The position numbers and the translations under genes are program-made. 64,000 bases of DNA from an uncultured Carboxylicivirga sp. GTDB lineage: Bacteria > Bacteroidota > Bacteroidia > Bacteroidales > Marinilabiliaceae. The stretch spans positions 4,188,501 to 4,252,500 of the forward strand of contig NZ_OY764327.1 in the NCBI RefSeq assembly GCF_963668385.1, given 5' to 3'. Positions within the stretch are counted from its first letter, which is position 1. Each line of letters opens with the position of its first letter. Positions 34,056 through 43,200 of this stretch are shown piece after piece. The notes beneath the pieces were generated by a model that did no database searches, was not told where the DNA came from, and saw only the letters and a program-made list of their open reading frames with translations.

Positions 34056-34910
34056 ATGAACTATTTCAGTTTTCATACTCATTCTCATTTTTGCGATGGT
34101 AAAACTCATATGAAAGATGTTTGTAAGAAGGCAGTAGCAGAAGGTTTGAGTGCGATTGGATTTTCGAGTCATGCACCGGTTCCTTTTTCAAGTACCTGGG
34201 CAATGAAGTTTGAAGATGCCTTAGAATACAGAAAAGCAATTGATCATTTTAAAGAAGAGTATAACGATCAACTAAATATTTATGCCGCACTGGAGGCTGA
34301 TTACATTCCTTTGGGTACATCAATCAGCTATGATGCATGGAGAAAGATGCTGAATTTGGATTACATAATTGGTTCGGTGCATTTGGTAATGAATCCTGAA
34401 ATTCCGGATGAGCTATGGTTTTTAGATGGACCGCCAGAAAATTATGAAAAGGGTATTAACAATTGTTTTGATGGCGATACCCAAAAAGCGGTAACACAAT
34501 ATTATCATCAAATTCAAGAAATGGTAATGACACAAAAACCAGATGTGATTGCGCATATGGATAAAGTTATTATGAACAACAAAGGGCGTTTTTTTAATGA
34601 AGAGGATGAGTGGTATCAAGAGCTTGTTGCTGAAACATTGCAGGTGATTTCTGAAAGCGAAACTATTATTGAAGTAAACACAAGAGGTATCTATCGGGGA
34701 AAGTATCATACATTCTTTCCGAATGAGAAGATTATTGAACGATGTGTTGTGTTAGGAATACCATTGACAATTTCGGTAGATGCACATCATCCTGATGAAC
34801 TTAAAAGTGAGTTTGATCATGCATTAGAAGTAATTAAGCAGGCTGGAGGTAAAGAGGTTTCGTACTTTGATAATGGGAAATGGGAACAATTATCCATTGA
34901 TGGTGTTTAA
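34056..34910 (+). CDS. PHP-domain histidinol-phosphatase (HisJ-like)
   Basis: The 284-residue protein has PHP metal-binding motifs: His7 and His9 in FHTHSHFCDG, His39 in GFSSHAPVPF, ALEADYIP, DYIIGSVHLV, VIAHMDKV, and SVDAHHPDEL near the end. This order fits the HisJ/HisK histidinol-phosphatase group, which releases phosphate from histidinol phosphate in histidine synthesis. No other his gene is near, so another phosphoester is possible. The following iron-sulfur gene starts 25 bases later. Confidence 0.8.
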   Translation: MNYFSFHTHSHFCDGKTHMKDVCKKAVAEGLSAIGFSSHAPVPFSSTWAMKFEDALEYRKAIDHFKEEYNDQLNIYAALEADYIPLGTSISYDAWRKMLNLDYIIGSVHLVMNPEIPDELWFLDGPPENYEKGINNCFDGDTQKAVTQYYHQIQEMVMTQKPDVIAHMDKVIMNNKGRFFNEEDEWYQELVAETLQVISESETIIEVNTRGIYRGKYHTFFPNEKIIERCVVLGIPLTISVDAHHPDELKSEFDHALEVIKQAGGKEVSYFDNGKWEQLSIDGV

Positions 34911-34935
34911 TAGCAAACTAAATAATTTAAGACCA

Positions 34936-35130
34936 ATGTTTGAAGAAAATGATTTTGTATGTCGCCATATGCGAATGACTAAAGCTGAAATTATTAAAGT
35001 AATTCGCGAAAAAAATATCACTTCATTTGATGATTTACAGGACGAAACAGATGTAGCCACCATCTGTGGAAGTTGTGTTGCTGATATTGAGGAAATTCTG
35101 GAAGAAGAAATTGCGAAGCGAGACGCTTAA
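34936..35130 (+). CDS. BFD-like small iron-sulfur protein
   Basis: The 64-residue product has the BFD pattern: FVCRHMRMTKAEIIKVI, a helix with ITSFDDLQDET, then ICGSCVADIEEIL. BFD domains bind a 2Fe-2S cluster through CxC and CxxC; here the first pair is C9-R10-H11 and the second is C44 and C47. It thus offers three cysteines and one histidine. The start at 34936 is chosen because the longer frame overlaps the phosphatase gene and does not resemble the family. Its partner is unknown. Confidence 0.75.
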   Translation: MFEENDFVCRHMRMTKAEIIKVIREKNITSFDDLQDETDVATICGSCVADIEEILEEEIAKRDA

Positions 35131-35137
35131 ATATCCA

Positions 35138-35207
35138 ATAGCTAATAGCTTCTAGTAAAATTGCTTATAAAAAACTAATTACTAGAAGCTAACAGCTGGT
35201 AGCTTTA
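35138..35207. repeat. period-7 AGCT repeats in a terminator-like hairpin
   Basis: TAGCTTCTAGTAA (35146-35158) pairs perfectly with TTACTAGAAGCTA (35179-35191) around a 20-base loop. Outside the stem, units continue with period 7 (AGCTAAT at 35140; AGCTAAC, AGCTGGT, AGCTTTA from 35187), allowing more pairing. It lies between the convergent iron-sulfur and queA genes. Confidence 0.8.
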
Positions 35208-36416
35208 TTAATCAATCATCAACAAAGAGCTATCGCCATAACTCAAAAAACGGAAGTCATTATCCAAGGCGTATTGATAAATCTCTTTCCATTTCATACC
35301 CACTATAGCACTTATAAGCAACAATAAGGTACTTTGTGGTTGATGAAAGTTGGTTACTAAACCATTGATCATCTTAAACTGATAGCCGGTTACAATAATA
35401 ATGGATGTGCGACCCGATAAGGTGTTGATCTTGTTTTCGATCATAAAGTCTAACAAGGCTGTTAAAGCTTCTTTTCTACTGTAATTGCCATTCAGGTTAT
35501 AAGGATCCCATTGCTGTACACCTTTTTCAATAGAAAGATTTTCAAGAATTCGTACGCCATACCAATATAAGCTTTCGAGCGTACGCACCGAAGTGGTTCC
35601 CACAGCAATGGTTGGGTTTGTGTTATTAATAAGGCTGGCTAACGATTGCTGGGTAATCACAAAATGTTCAGTGTGCATGTCGTGTTCGGCAATCTTCTCT
35701 GATTTTACCGGTTTAAATGTGCCGGCACCCACATGTAAGGTAATATTAAGTAACTCGTGACCATCGGCCTGAAGATTACTCAATATTTCGTTGGTAAAAT
35801 GTAAACCAGCTGTTGGAGCTGCCACCGATCCTTTGTGCTCGGAATAAACAGTTTGGTAACGATCCAAATCAATTTCTTCCGTTTCACGATTTAAATAAGG
35901 AGGAATAGGCGTTAATCCGATATTCTCGATAATCTCGGCAAACGAAAAATCATTGTTATCCCAATTAAATACAATGGAATAGGCATCGCTTAACTGTTCT
36001 CCTTTTTCAACGGTAATAACAATTTCTTCACCATCAATAGTAATGGTTTTGGTTAAAGGATCATTTTTCCATTTTCGGGCATTACCCACAATGCATTTCC
36101 AGGTAGTGGTTTCGCGGCTGTCAAAAGCCATTTGTACTTCAACCGGGCTAAGTGGCTCTAAACAAAAAATCTCAATCTCTGCACCTGTGGCCTTTTTAAA
36201 CTTTAGTCGGGCCTGAATAACTTTGGTATTATTGAAAACTAACATAGCGTTAGCCGGTAATACCGATTTGATATCCGGAAATTGCTTTTGATCAATCGTA
36301 CCATTCTTAAAAACCAATAGTTTAGATAAATCACGATTTTCGAGTGGGTATTTGGCAATACGTTCATCAGGAAGGTTATAAGTAAAATCTTCAATAGCAA
36401 TATCCGGCTTAATCAT
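35208..36416 (-). CDS. queA: tRNA preQ1(34) S-adenosylmethionine ribosyltransferase-isomerase QueA
   Basis: The product from 36416 has 402 residues. It uses S-adenosylmethionine to turn preQ1 in tRNA into epoxyqueuosine. Family motifs are seen: FTYNLPDERIAKYPLENRDLSKLLV at the start, AMLVFNNTKVIQARL, GSVAAPTAGLHFTNEIL, ITLHVGAGTFKPV, MHTEHFVI, AVGTTSVRTLESL, and TNFHQPQSTLLLLISA. The C-terminal GDSSLLMI is typical. The start at 36416 (MIKPDIAIEDF) is chosen over 36440, whose eight extra residues do not resemble the family. Confidence 0.95.
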   Translation of the reverse strand: MIKPDIAIEDFTYNLPDERIAKYPLENRDLSKLLVFKNGTIDQKQFPDIKSVLPANAMLVFNNTKVIQARLKFKKATGAEIEIFCLEPLSPVEVQMAFDSRETTTWKCIVGNARKWKNDPLTKTITIDGEEIVITVEKGEQLSDAYSIVFNWDNNDFSFAEIIENIGLTPIPPYLNRETEEIDLDRYQTVYSEHKGSVAAPTAGLHFTNEILSNLQADGHELLNITLHVGAGTFKPVKSEKIAEHDMHTEHFVITQQSLASLINNTNPTIAVGTTSVRTLESLYWYGVRILENLSIEKGVQQWDPYNLNGNYSRKEALTALLDFMIENKINTLSGRTSIIIVTGYQFKMINGLVTNFHQPQSTLLLLISAIVGMKWKEIYQYALDNDFRFLSYGDSSLLMID

Positions 36417-36793
36417 CTTTTGTTGTTTTTGAGGCCGCAAATTTAGTTAACTTTATGCGATTTTTAGAAACGGTAATTATAAAATACAGAGATTTGACAT
36501 TGAAATAAGTAGAGTTTTGTTTGGCCTCAGTGAGAATGGTAGTTGTTTTGAAGTTAAATAATAGTAAGACCGGGAAGTTGAGAGCTTTGCTCGAAAATCG
36601 CCCGGCCGCACTTAAATTTAATAAATAAACAAATGGTATTCTCAATGTAGCCTTGATTTTCTTTGTTTCAGTTTCTTGCATCAAGGCAAGAAATGAAAAG
36701 CCTTCGCGGCTTGAGCGATAAAATTAAGTTATTGTGGTAAGGCCTTTATTGTGAATTGTTTCAAATGTTGTCTCTCATTAAAAAATATTAATC
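36417..36793. other. gap of 377 bases upstream of queA, with inverted repeats
   Basis: No gene is supported. GCCTTGAT (36652-36659) and ATCAAGGC (36682-36689) form a perfect 8-bp inverted repeat around a T-rich spacer (TTTCTTTGTTTCAG). AAGCC-ttcgc-GGCTT follows at 36700-36714. This set looks like a dispersed intergenic element; other copies are not in this window. The pieces do not form a T-tailed terminator. Confidence 0.4.
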
Positions 36794-37813
36794 ATGAAAG
36801 TAAAATCTGGCGATATAGTTCGCTTTTTAAATACCAGTGGAGGCGGAACGGTAACCCGAGTGGATGGTAAACTAGTTTATGTTGAAGATGAAGATGGTTT
36901 CGAAGTTCCGGTAATGTTGAACGAGGTTGTTGTGATTGAAGATGCCAAGCCGGCTGTTTCACCACAAAGTACAGCAGAGCCTATTGAAGAAATTGAAGAA
37001 GAAAACTACGAATTTGTGGAGGAAGAGGGTGATGATGATAATCCAAGATTTTTCGTTGCTTTTCTTCCTGGTGAGAAAAAAGGAGTGGAGTCAGGGCACT
37101 TGCGTATTCAATTGGTTAACGATAGTAATTACTTTGCCTATTATACTATTTCGAAAAAACAAAAAGACGAAACACTGGAATTGCAATTCAATGGCATGGT
37201 TGAACCCAATACTAAGATTAGTTTGGATAAAATGACAGTGTTGCAACTAGATGATCGTACCTGGAAGGTATCTATTATGCTGTTTAAAAAAGGACGCGCG
37301 TATACAGAACTACCAGCAATATCAACCGAAATAAAGATTAAAGCAGCTCGTTTTTTTAAAGAAAATAGTTTTGCTGATAATGACTACTATCACGAAAAAG
37401 CTGTTTTAATGCCTATTATTAAAGGTGATTTTGAAAAGAAGCTGGAGCAGTTAACTAAGAAGGAAGTGGATCAGTTTTTACGCGAAAAGGAACCAAAACC
37501 AGCACGTAAAAAATATGCAAAACGTGATGAGCCAGGAATTCTGGAAGTAGATCTACATATTGATGAGTTGATTGACACTACCGCTGGATTGAGTAATGGA
37601 GAGATATTAAATATTCAGATTGATAAGTTTAAGCAAGTGATGAAAGATAATGCCAAGTTTAAAGGTAAGAAACTGGTATTTATTCATGGCGTGGGAGCGG
37701 GAACTTTAAAGAACGAGATTCGTCGTTTGTTAGAGCGTCAGTATAAAAAACACAATTATCAGGATGCTTCTTTCCGCGAGTATGGTTATGGAGCCACTAT
37801 GGTAATTATCTAA
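36794..37813 (+). CDS. DUF2027 and Smr-domain protein
   Basis: The 339-residue cytosolic protein starts with a beta domain (VKSGDIVRFLNTSGGGTVTRV, then DGFEVPVMLNEVVVIE), has an acidic linker (EEIEEENYEFVEEEGDDD), a middle DUF2027 domain, a basic linker (REKEPKPARKKYAKRDE), and an Smr domain at about 250-339. The Smr motifs are VDLHIDELID and IHGVGAGTLKNEIRRLL. Smr domains in MutS2 and related proteins cut branched or collided nucleic acid substrates. The DUF2027 part is a Bacteroidetes feature. It is a single gene with a terminator after it. Confidence 0.88.
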   Translation: MKVKSGDIVRFLNTSGGGTVTRVDGKLVYVEDEDGFEVPVMLNEVVVIEDAKPAVSPQSTAEPIEEIEEENYEFVEEEGDDDNPRFFVAFLPGEKKGVESGHLRIQLVNDSNYFAYYTISKKQKDETLELQFNGMVEPNTKISLDKMTVLQLDDRTWKVSIMLFKKGRAYTELPAISTEIKIKAARFFKENSFADNDYYHEKAVLMPIIKGDFEKKLEQLTKKEVDQFLREKEPKPARKKYAKRDEPGILEVDLHIDELIDTTAGLSNGEILNIQIDKFKQVMKDNAKFKGKKLVFIHGVGAGTLKNEIRRLLERQYKKHNYQDASFREYGYGATMVII

Positions 37814-37847
37814 AAAACATCCCTAAAACTTGGGAAATTATTGAATT

Positions 37848-37884
37848 ATGGATAAGTACTGTTAAGATTACTTATCCATTTTTT
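37848..37884 (+). terminator. intrinsic terminator of the Smr gene
   Basis: ATGGATAAGTA (37848-37858) pairs with TACTTATCCAT (37869-37879) around a 10-base loop, followed by TTTTTG. The next gene starts 15 bases later, so its promoter must overlap this element; TATACTTG at 37886-37893 is a 7/8 -7 match. Confidence 0.8.
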
Positions 37885-37898
37885 GTATACTTGCATCA

Positions 37899-38306
37899 AT
37901 GAATAGTTACAGAAAAATATTTGCGTATTTATTGTTAGCAGTATACGGTATTGTATTTGCTCACAATATTATTCCGCATCATCATCATTACGAAGGTGGC
38001 GTGGACGACTGTTCTATTCAGCTGGTAGAAAATGAGCATCATCATTTGGGCGCATGTGAGCATACCCATCATGTTGAGTTGGCAGAGAATGATAATGACA
38101 ATGCAGAACATCATGTTTGCGAATTTGATGTGAAACCAGTTGTTAATAATGAAATTAGTTTCGCTATTTACTATTTGCCCAATTCAATAGAAGAGTTACA
38201 GACTCCTTTAAAGCAAAGTGTAAAACCCGAATGTCAATATTATCCTCAAAAACTTCTTGAAAGTTATTGTTCAGCAGTTCCGCTGCGGGCACCCCCGGTT
38301 GCTTAA
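37899..38306 (+). CDS. His-rich envelope protein, metal cluster
   Basis: The 135-residue product has an N-terminal hydrophobic helix (FAYLLLAVYGIVFAHNI) and then dense His groups: IPHHHHYEG, ENEHHHLGACEHTHHVE and AEHHVCEFD. Four cysteines are spread through the mature part. No enzyme fold is seen. The place just ahead of a metal-efflux operon suggests it binds a metal such as Cu, Zn or Co in the periplasm. The helix may be a signal peptide or an anchor. Confidence 0.7.
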   Translation: MNSYRKIFAYLLLAVYGIVFAHNIIPHHHHYEGGVDDCSIQLVENEHHHLGACEHTHHVELAENDNDNAEHHVCEFDVKPVVNNEISFAIYYLPNSIEELQTPLKQSVKPECQYYPQKLLESYCSAVPLRAPPVA

Positions 38307-38380
38307 TGATTAATGAATTTTCGAAACCATTATCAATTTTGATGAATGGTATTAACTATAATCATTTCAATCGACGAATC

Positions 38381-38629
38381 ATGAAGAATTTATTAATGGC
38401 TTTTGCTGTAATGGCTTTTATTTTAACATCGTGTGGATCAAAGCAACAAAAAACCACAGGTGAGCATACTCATGCTGATGGAACAACTCACGATTGTTCG
38501 GCTCACGAACATGCCGATGTAAAACAAGAATCATTTGAAGTAACTGCTGATAGCACTGCTACTAAAACTAATTGTCAAAGTGAAGAAGGATGTAGTGGGG
38601 CTTGTGGTGGATGCGAACACGCAAACTAA
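38381..38629 (+). CDS. small His/Cys-rich lipoprotein
   Basis: The 82-residue product from ATG 38381 has a lipoprotein signal (FILTSC, Cys18). The mature part has HTHADGTTHDCSAHEHADVK and a Cys group EEGCSGACGGCEHAN at the end. Such a composition points to metal binding at the membrane surface. The open frame extends upstream into the previous gene, but only the 38381 start gives a signal peptide. It is likely co-transcribed with the His-rich gene 74 bases before it. Confidence 0.7.
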   Translation: MKNLLMAFAVMAFILTSCGSKQQKTTGEHTHADGTTHDCSAHEHADVKQESFEVTADSTATKTNCQSEEGCSGACGGCEHAN

Positions 38630-38645
38630 AAGCTAGAAAGTATAT

Positions 38646-38671
38646 GGGAAGGGTGTTTATGCACCTTTCCC
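38646..38671 (+). terminator. hairpin after the small His/Cys gene
   Basis: GGGAAGGGTG (38646-38655) pairs with CACCTTTCCC (38662-38671) with one G-U pair. No T-run follows, so it may slow or trim the transcript rather than end it. Confidence 0.4.
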
Positions 38672-38706
38672 AATGATTCTTTGATTGAATACCCCAAAAA
38701 ACATAC

Positions 38707-38728
38707 TGATTTACCAATAGGTAAATCA
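38707..38728 (+). promoter_or_regulatory. palindromic operator candidate before the efflux genes
   Basis: TGATTTACC (38707-38715) and GGTAAATCA (38720-38728) form a perfect 9-bp inverted repeat with a 4-base centre AATA, ending 17 bases before the adaptor start. The size and spacing suit a dimeric regulator. Confidence 0.5.
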
Positions 38729-38745
38729 CAAAATGAATCTATATA

Positions 38746-40254
38746 ATGAGAAAGAACATTTATGTAGTTCTTATTAGCATATTATATATTGCTAGTAGCT
38801 GCGTGCACCATCCACACAGCGAAGAGGATCATGATCATGATCATGATCACGAATCAGTGGCTATTCCCTATAGTGCTTATAATAACGATGTGGAAGTGTA
38901 TATTAAATCTCAACCACTAGCTAAAGATAGATTGGCGAAATTGATAGTACACCTTACAAATTTAAAAGATTTTAAACCCTTAACAACCAGTGGAGTAACT
39001 TTAAAGCTCGTTGTTGGATCGAAAGGTCTAAAACAATTTCAGAAGAAAGCTAATGAAGAAGGTGTGTATACTTTCGAAATTAAGCCTACAGAAAGTGGTA
39101 ATGGCTATTTTTTGATTGAATTTTCATCGAAAGACAAGCCTCAGGAAATAAGAGTTGACAATGTAAAAGTGTACGGTGATGCTCATGAAGCGATCCACGA
39201 AGCTGAAGAGGAAGTGCCCCATGTTGCGGGAGCTATTAATTTTAGTAAGGAACAAGGCTCGAAGGTGAATTTTGCAACAGCTCATCCTGAATTAAAGGAA
39301 TTTGGTTCTGTTATTAAAACGACAGCTTCGGTGGATGTTTCTCCTATTGATGGAGTTGTGGTGTCGGCAAAAACTAGCGGGTTTGTCAATTTTTCAAACG
39401 GAATTATAAGTGTTGGTAAGGAGCTGGCTAAACACGATCGTGTTTTTATGGTGAAAGGAGATGGCATTTCGGATAACAATGCCGAGGTGATGCTTAAAAA
39501 AGCCAAAGCTGAACTGGAATTATCAAAGGCTGAATACGATAGAGATAAATTATTGGCTGAGAAGCAAATTGTTTCGAACAAGGAAATGCTTGAAACACAG
39601 GCTCGTTTTCAGAAAGCCAAAAGTGAATATAATAACCTGATTAAAACCATTAGTGAAGATGGCGAAAATATAATTGCTCCGGTTACAGGGTTTATCAGTG
39701 AGGTTTTTGTAAATAATGGTCAGTTTGTGCAAGCCGGAAGTCCTGTGTTTAGTATGGTTGAAAATCAACGTTTGATGCTAACGGCTATGGTGAGTCAGCG
39801 TTACTTGAAAGATTTACAAGGCATTATAGATGTTAATGTTCAGGTGGGAGACCAAATACTGACATTAGCTGAATTGAAGGGAAAAATTCTTTCTGTAGGT
39901 AAATCCATTAGTCAAAGCAACCATTTATTACCCGTAGTTTTTGAAGTTGATTTGCACGATGAATTGTTGAGCGGCGGTTTTACCAATGTGTTTATTAAAA
40001 CTAAAGGGGCTGAAACTCTAATTATTCCTGAAACAGCACTAACCGAAGAACAAGGAGTGTATTTTGTCTATGTACAAGTAACTCCAGAGATGTTCGAAAA
40101 ACGGCAGGTTAATGTGGGTGCTACCGATGGTAAGTACAGGGCTATTATTAGTGGTATCAGCAAAGATGAAAGAGTGGTGATTAAAGGAGCTGTTTTGGTG
40201 AAGCTTGCCGCTGTATCTAATTCTATTGATCCACATGCTGGACATGTTCATTAA
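38746..40254 (+). CDS. CusB-type RND efflux adaptor lipoprotein
   Basis: The 502-residue product has a signal with a probable lipid Cys19 (YIASSC) and a His/Asp run (EEDHDHDHDHESV). An N-terminal domain at about 40-150 recalls the metal-binding part of heavy-metal adaptors. The HlyD core follows: SAKTSGFVNF, a coiled coil (KKAKAELELSKAEYDRDKLLAEKQ), IIAPVTGFISEVFVNNGQFV, and VIIPETALTEEQG near the end; the C-terminus is HAGHVH. It joins the RND pump to the TolC-like channel. The pump gene starts 14 bases later. Confidence 0.9.
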   Translation: MRKNIYVVLISILYIASSCVHHPHSEEDHDHDHDHESVAIPYSAYNNDVEVYIKSQPLAKDRLAKLIVHLTNLKDFKPLTTSGVTLKLVVGSKGLKQFQKKANEEGVYTFEIKPTESGNGYFLIEFSSKDKPQEIRVDNVKVYGDAHEAIHEAEEEVPHVAGAINFSKEQGSKVNFATAHPELKEFGSVIKTTASVDVSPIDGVVVSAKTSGFVNFSNGIISVGKELAKHDRVFMVKGDGISDNNAEVMLKKAKAELELSKAEYDRDKLLAEKQIVSNKEMLETQARFQKAKSEYNNLIKTISEDGENIIAPVTGFISEVFVNNGQFVQAGSPVFSMVENQRLMLTAMVSQRYLKDLQGIIDVNVQVGDQILTLAELKGKILSVGKSISQSNHLLPVVFEVDLHDELLSGGFTNVFIKTKGAETLIIPETALTEEQGVYFVYVQVTPEMFEKRQVNVGATDGKYRAIISGISKDERVVIKGAVLVKLAAVSNSIDPHAGHVH

Positions 40255-40255
40255 A

Positions 40256-40264
40256 AAGGAGGTG
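40256..40264 (+). promoter_or_regulatory. strong Shine-Dalgarno site for the RND pump
   Basis: AAGGAGGTG is a nearly full anti-16S complement, with GGAGG six bases before the ATG at 40269. Most genes in this window have no such site, so this start stands out. Confidence 0.7.
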
Positions 40265-40268
40265 TAAG

Positions 40269-43200
40269 ATGCTGAATAGAATCATTTATTTTTCCCTTCA
40301 TAACAAGTTACTTGTGTTGCTGGGAGCTGCCTTGTTAATGATATGGGGCGTGTACAGTGCCCGAACCATGGATGTGGATGTGTTTCCGGATTTAACGGCA
40401 CCAACTGTGATTGTAATGACTGATGCTCATGGTATGGCTGCTGAGGAAGTAGAGAGACTGGTTACCTTTCCTATTGAGACGGCTGTAAACGGAGCCACTG
40501 ATGTGCGAAGGGTTCGTTCCAATAGTTCGCATGGTTTTTCATTTATATGGGTTGAGTTTGATTGGGGTACGGATGTATTTAAGGCGCGTCAGATAGTTAG
40601 TGAGAAGTTGGTGACCTTGTCCGGGCAGTTACCTTTAGGTATTTCGCAACCTGTTTTGGCTCCTCAGTCAAGTGTAATGGGCGAGATCTTGTTTATTGGT
40701 TTACACTCCGATAGCACGGATAATATGACACTTAGAACCATTGCCGACTGGCAGATTAAACCATTGCTATTGGCAACTGGTGGAGTATCGCAGGTTACCA
40801 TTATTGGTGGTGATTATAAGCAATACCAGGTTTTGGCCGATCCTTATAAGATGATGCAATATAATGTTTCGTTGGATGATATGATTGCCGTGTGTCAGTC
40901 GGCTAGTCAGAATAGTACAGGCGGTGTGGTTCGTCAGTATGGAAATGAATATGTGGTAAGAGGTATTGCACGTACGTCTGATATTAATGAATTAGGTCGA
41001 ACACTAATAAAGCAAAACCAAGGGCTTCCTATCTATCTTGAAGATGTTGCGGAAGTAAAAATTGGGAGTGCAGTTAAAATGGGTTATGCATCGCAGAATG
41101 CCAAACCTGCTATAATTATATCGGTTTCGAAGCAACCCAATACCAATACATTAGATCTGACAGAAAGGATTGAAGCTAATTTGAGTGATTTGGTGAAGAC
41201 ATTGCCTCCAAATGTAACTTTAGATACTAAGATCTTCCGTCAGGCTGATTTCATCGAAACATCTGTAAACAATGTACAGGAATCGCTGATAGAAGGCGGT
41301 TTGTTTGTTGTGATCATTCTATTCCTGTTTTTGGGAAGTTTTCGTACAACAATCATCTCGCTTTTGGCTATTCCGTTGTCGTTGTTGGGAGCTATTATCA
41401 CACTAAAATACCTGAATCTGAATATCAATACTATGAGTTTGGGTGGTATGGCTATTGCCATTGGTTCATTGGTGGATGATGCCATTATTGATGTGGAGAA
41501 CGTATACAAGCGATTGCGACAAAACTATGAAAAGCCCAAAGAAGAAAGAGAAAGTGCAGTAAGCATTGTTTTTGAAGCCTCGAAAGAAATCAGGGCTTCC
41601 ATATTAAATGCAACCTTTATCATAATTGTGGCTTTTATTCCATTGTTTTTTCTTTCTGGTATGGAAGGCCGTATGTTACGTCCGTTAGGGATTGCCTACA
41701 TCGTATCACTATTTATGTCGCTTATTATTGCCATGACGCTTACACCACTGTTGTGTCGTTTGTTGTTGTCCAATGATAAGTATTTAAGCAAGAAAGAAAA
41801 ATCAGGTAGATTGACGCAATGGTTGCAAAAGCATTATCATCAATCATTGGGATGGACACTTCATCATAAAACATTGGTATTAATTGTTTCGGTTGCCATG
41901 TTTATTGTATCCCTTGTTCTGATGAGTGGTATGGGGCGCAGTTTCTTGCCCGAATTTAATGAAGGAGCTTTAACTATATCAGCAGTTAGTCAGCCTGGGG
42001 TTTCGTTGGAAGAAAGCAACAAGCTGGGTAATCTGTTGGAGCATGAGTTGCTATCCATACCAGAAGTGGAAAGCACAGCCCGCCGAACTGGTCGTGGAGA
42101 ATTGGACGCTCACTCGCAAACAACGAATAGTGCAGAGATTGATGTAAATTTCACATTGGCCGATCGCTCACAGGAAGAGTTTTTGGAAGAAGTTCGTTAC
42201 AAGCTGGCGAATGTACCAGGTGTTGCTACTACTGTTGGTCAGCCTTTGGGACATCGAATTGATCATATGCTTTCGGGTACGCGAGCGAATATTGCGATTA
42301 AAATATTCGGTCAGGATTTGAATGAGCTTTTCCTGTTGGGAAACAAGTTATCGGCTGCCATCAAAGGAGTTGAAGGTTTGGTGGATATTAGTGTTGAGCA
42401 GCAAAGAGAAATTCCTCAATTGCAGATAAAGGCCGATAGAGATAAGCTGGCCATGTATGGCATAAGTCTCAAAGAATTTAACGAGTTTGTTGAAGTAGCT
42501 TTTGCTGGTGAAAAGATGGCGGATATATACGAAGGACAAAGAAGCTTCGATCTGTTTCTGCGATTTAACGAGGATTATACCCAAACCATCGAAGGCGTTA
42601 AAAACGCTTTGATAGATACCGAAGATGGTAAGAAAGTACCGTTGGAATTGGTTGCTAATGTTGTTTCTGCTGCTGGACCTGGCTCGGTAAGTCGTGAAAA
42701 TGTGCAACGTAAAATTGTGGTGTCGGCTAATGTGGCTGGACGCGATTTACGTAGTGTTGTAAACGATGTGAAAGAAACGGTAGGAGAGAAGGTACAGTTA
42801 CCCGAAGGCTATAGAATTGAATATGGAGGCCAATTCGAAAGTGAAGCAAAGGCATCACGAACCTTGTTGCTTACAACATTGCTTGCCATTGGTATCATTT
42901 TTCTATTGCTATATCAAGAGTTTAAAAATAGTAAGCTGGCGGGAATCATTTTGCTAAATCTACCGTTAGCATTAATTGGTGGTGTGTTTGCCATTCAGTT
43001 TACATCGGGCATTATTAGTATTCCGGCTATTATTGGTTTTATTACCTTGTTTGGTATTGCAACCCGAAATGGAATTTTATTGGTATCGAGTTACAGGCAT
43101 TTAGCAGAGCAGAATTATTCGTTGAATGACCAAATTCGATTGGGATCTATAGATCGTTTAAATCCTATTCTGATGACAGCTCTAACGGCAGCTTTGGCTC

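Noticed and set aside
36409..36684. Minus-strand open frame upstream of queA
   Set aside because: It overlaps the queA start, has no recognisable pattern, and covers the inverted repeats in the gap.
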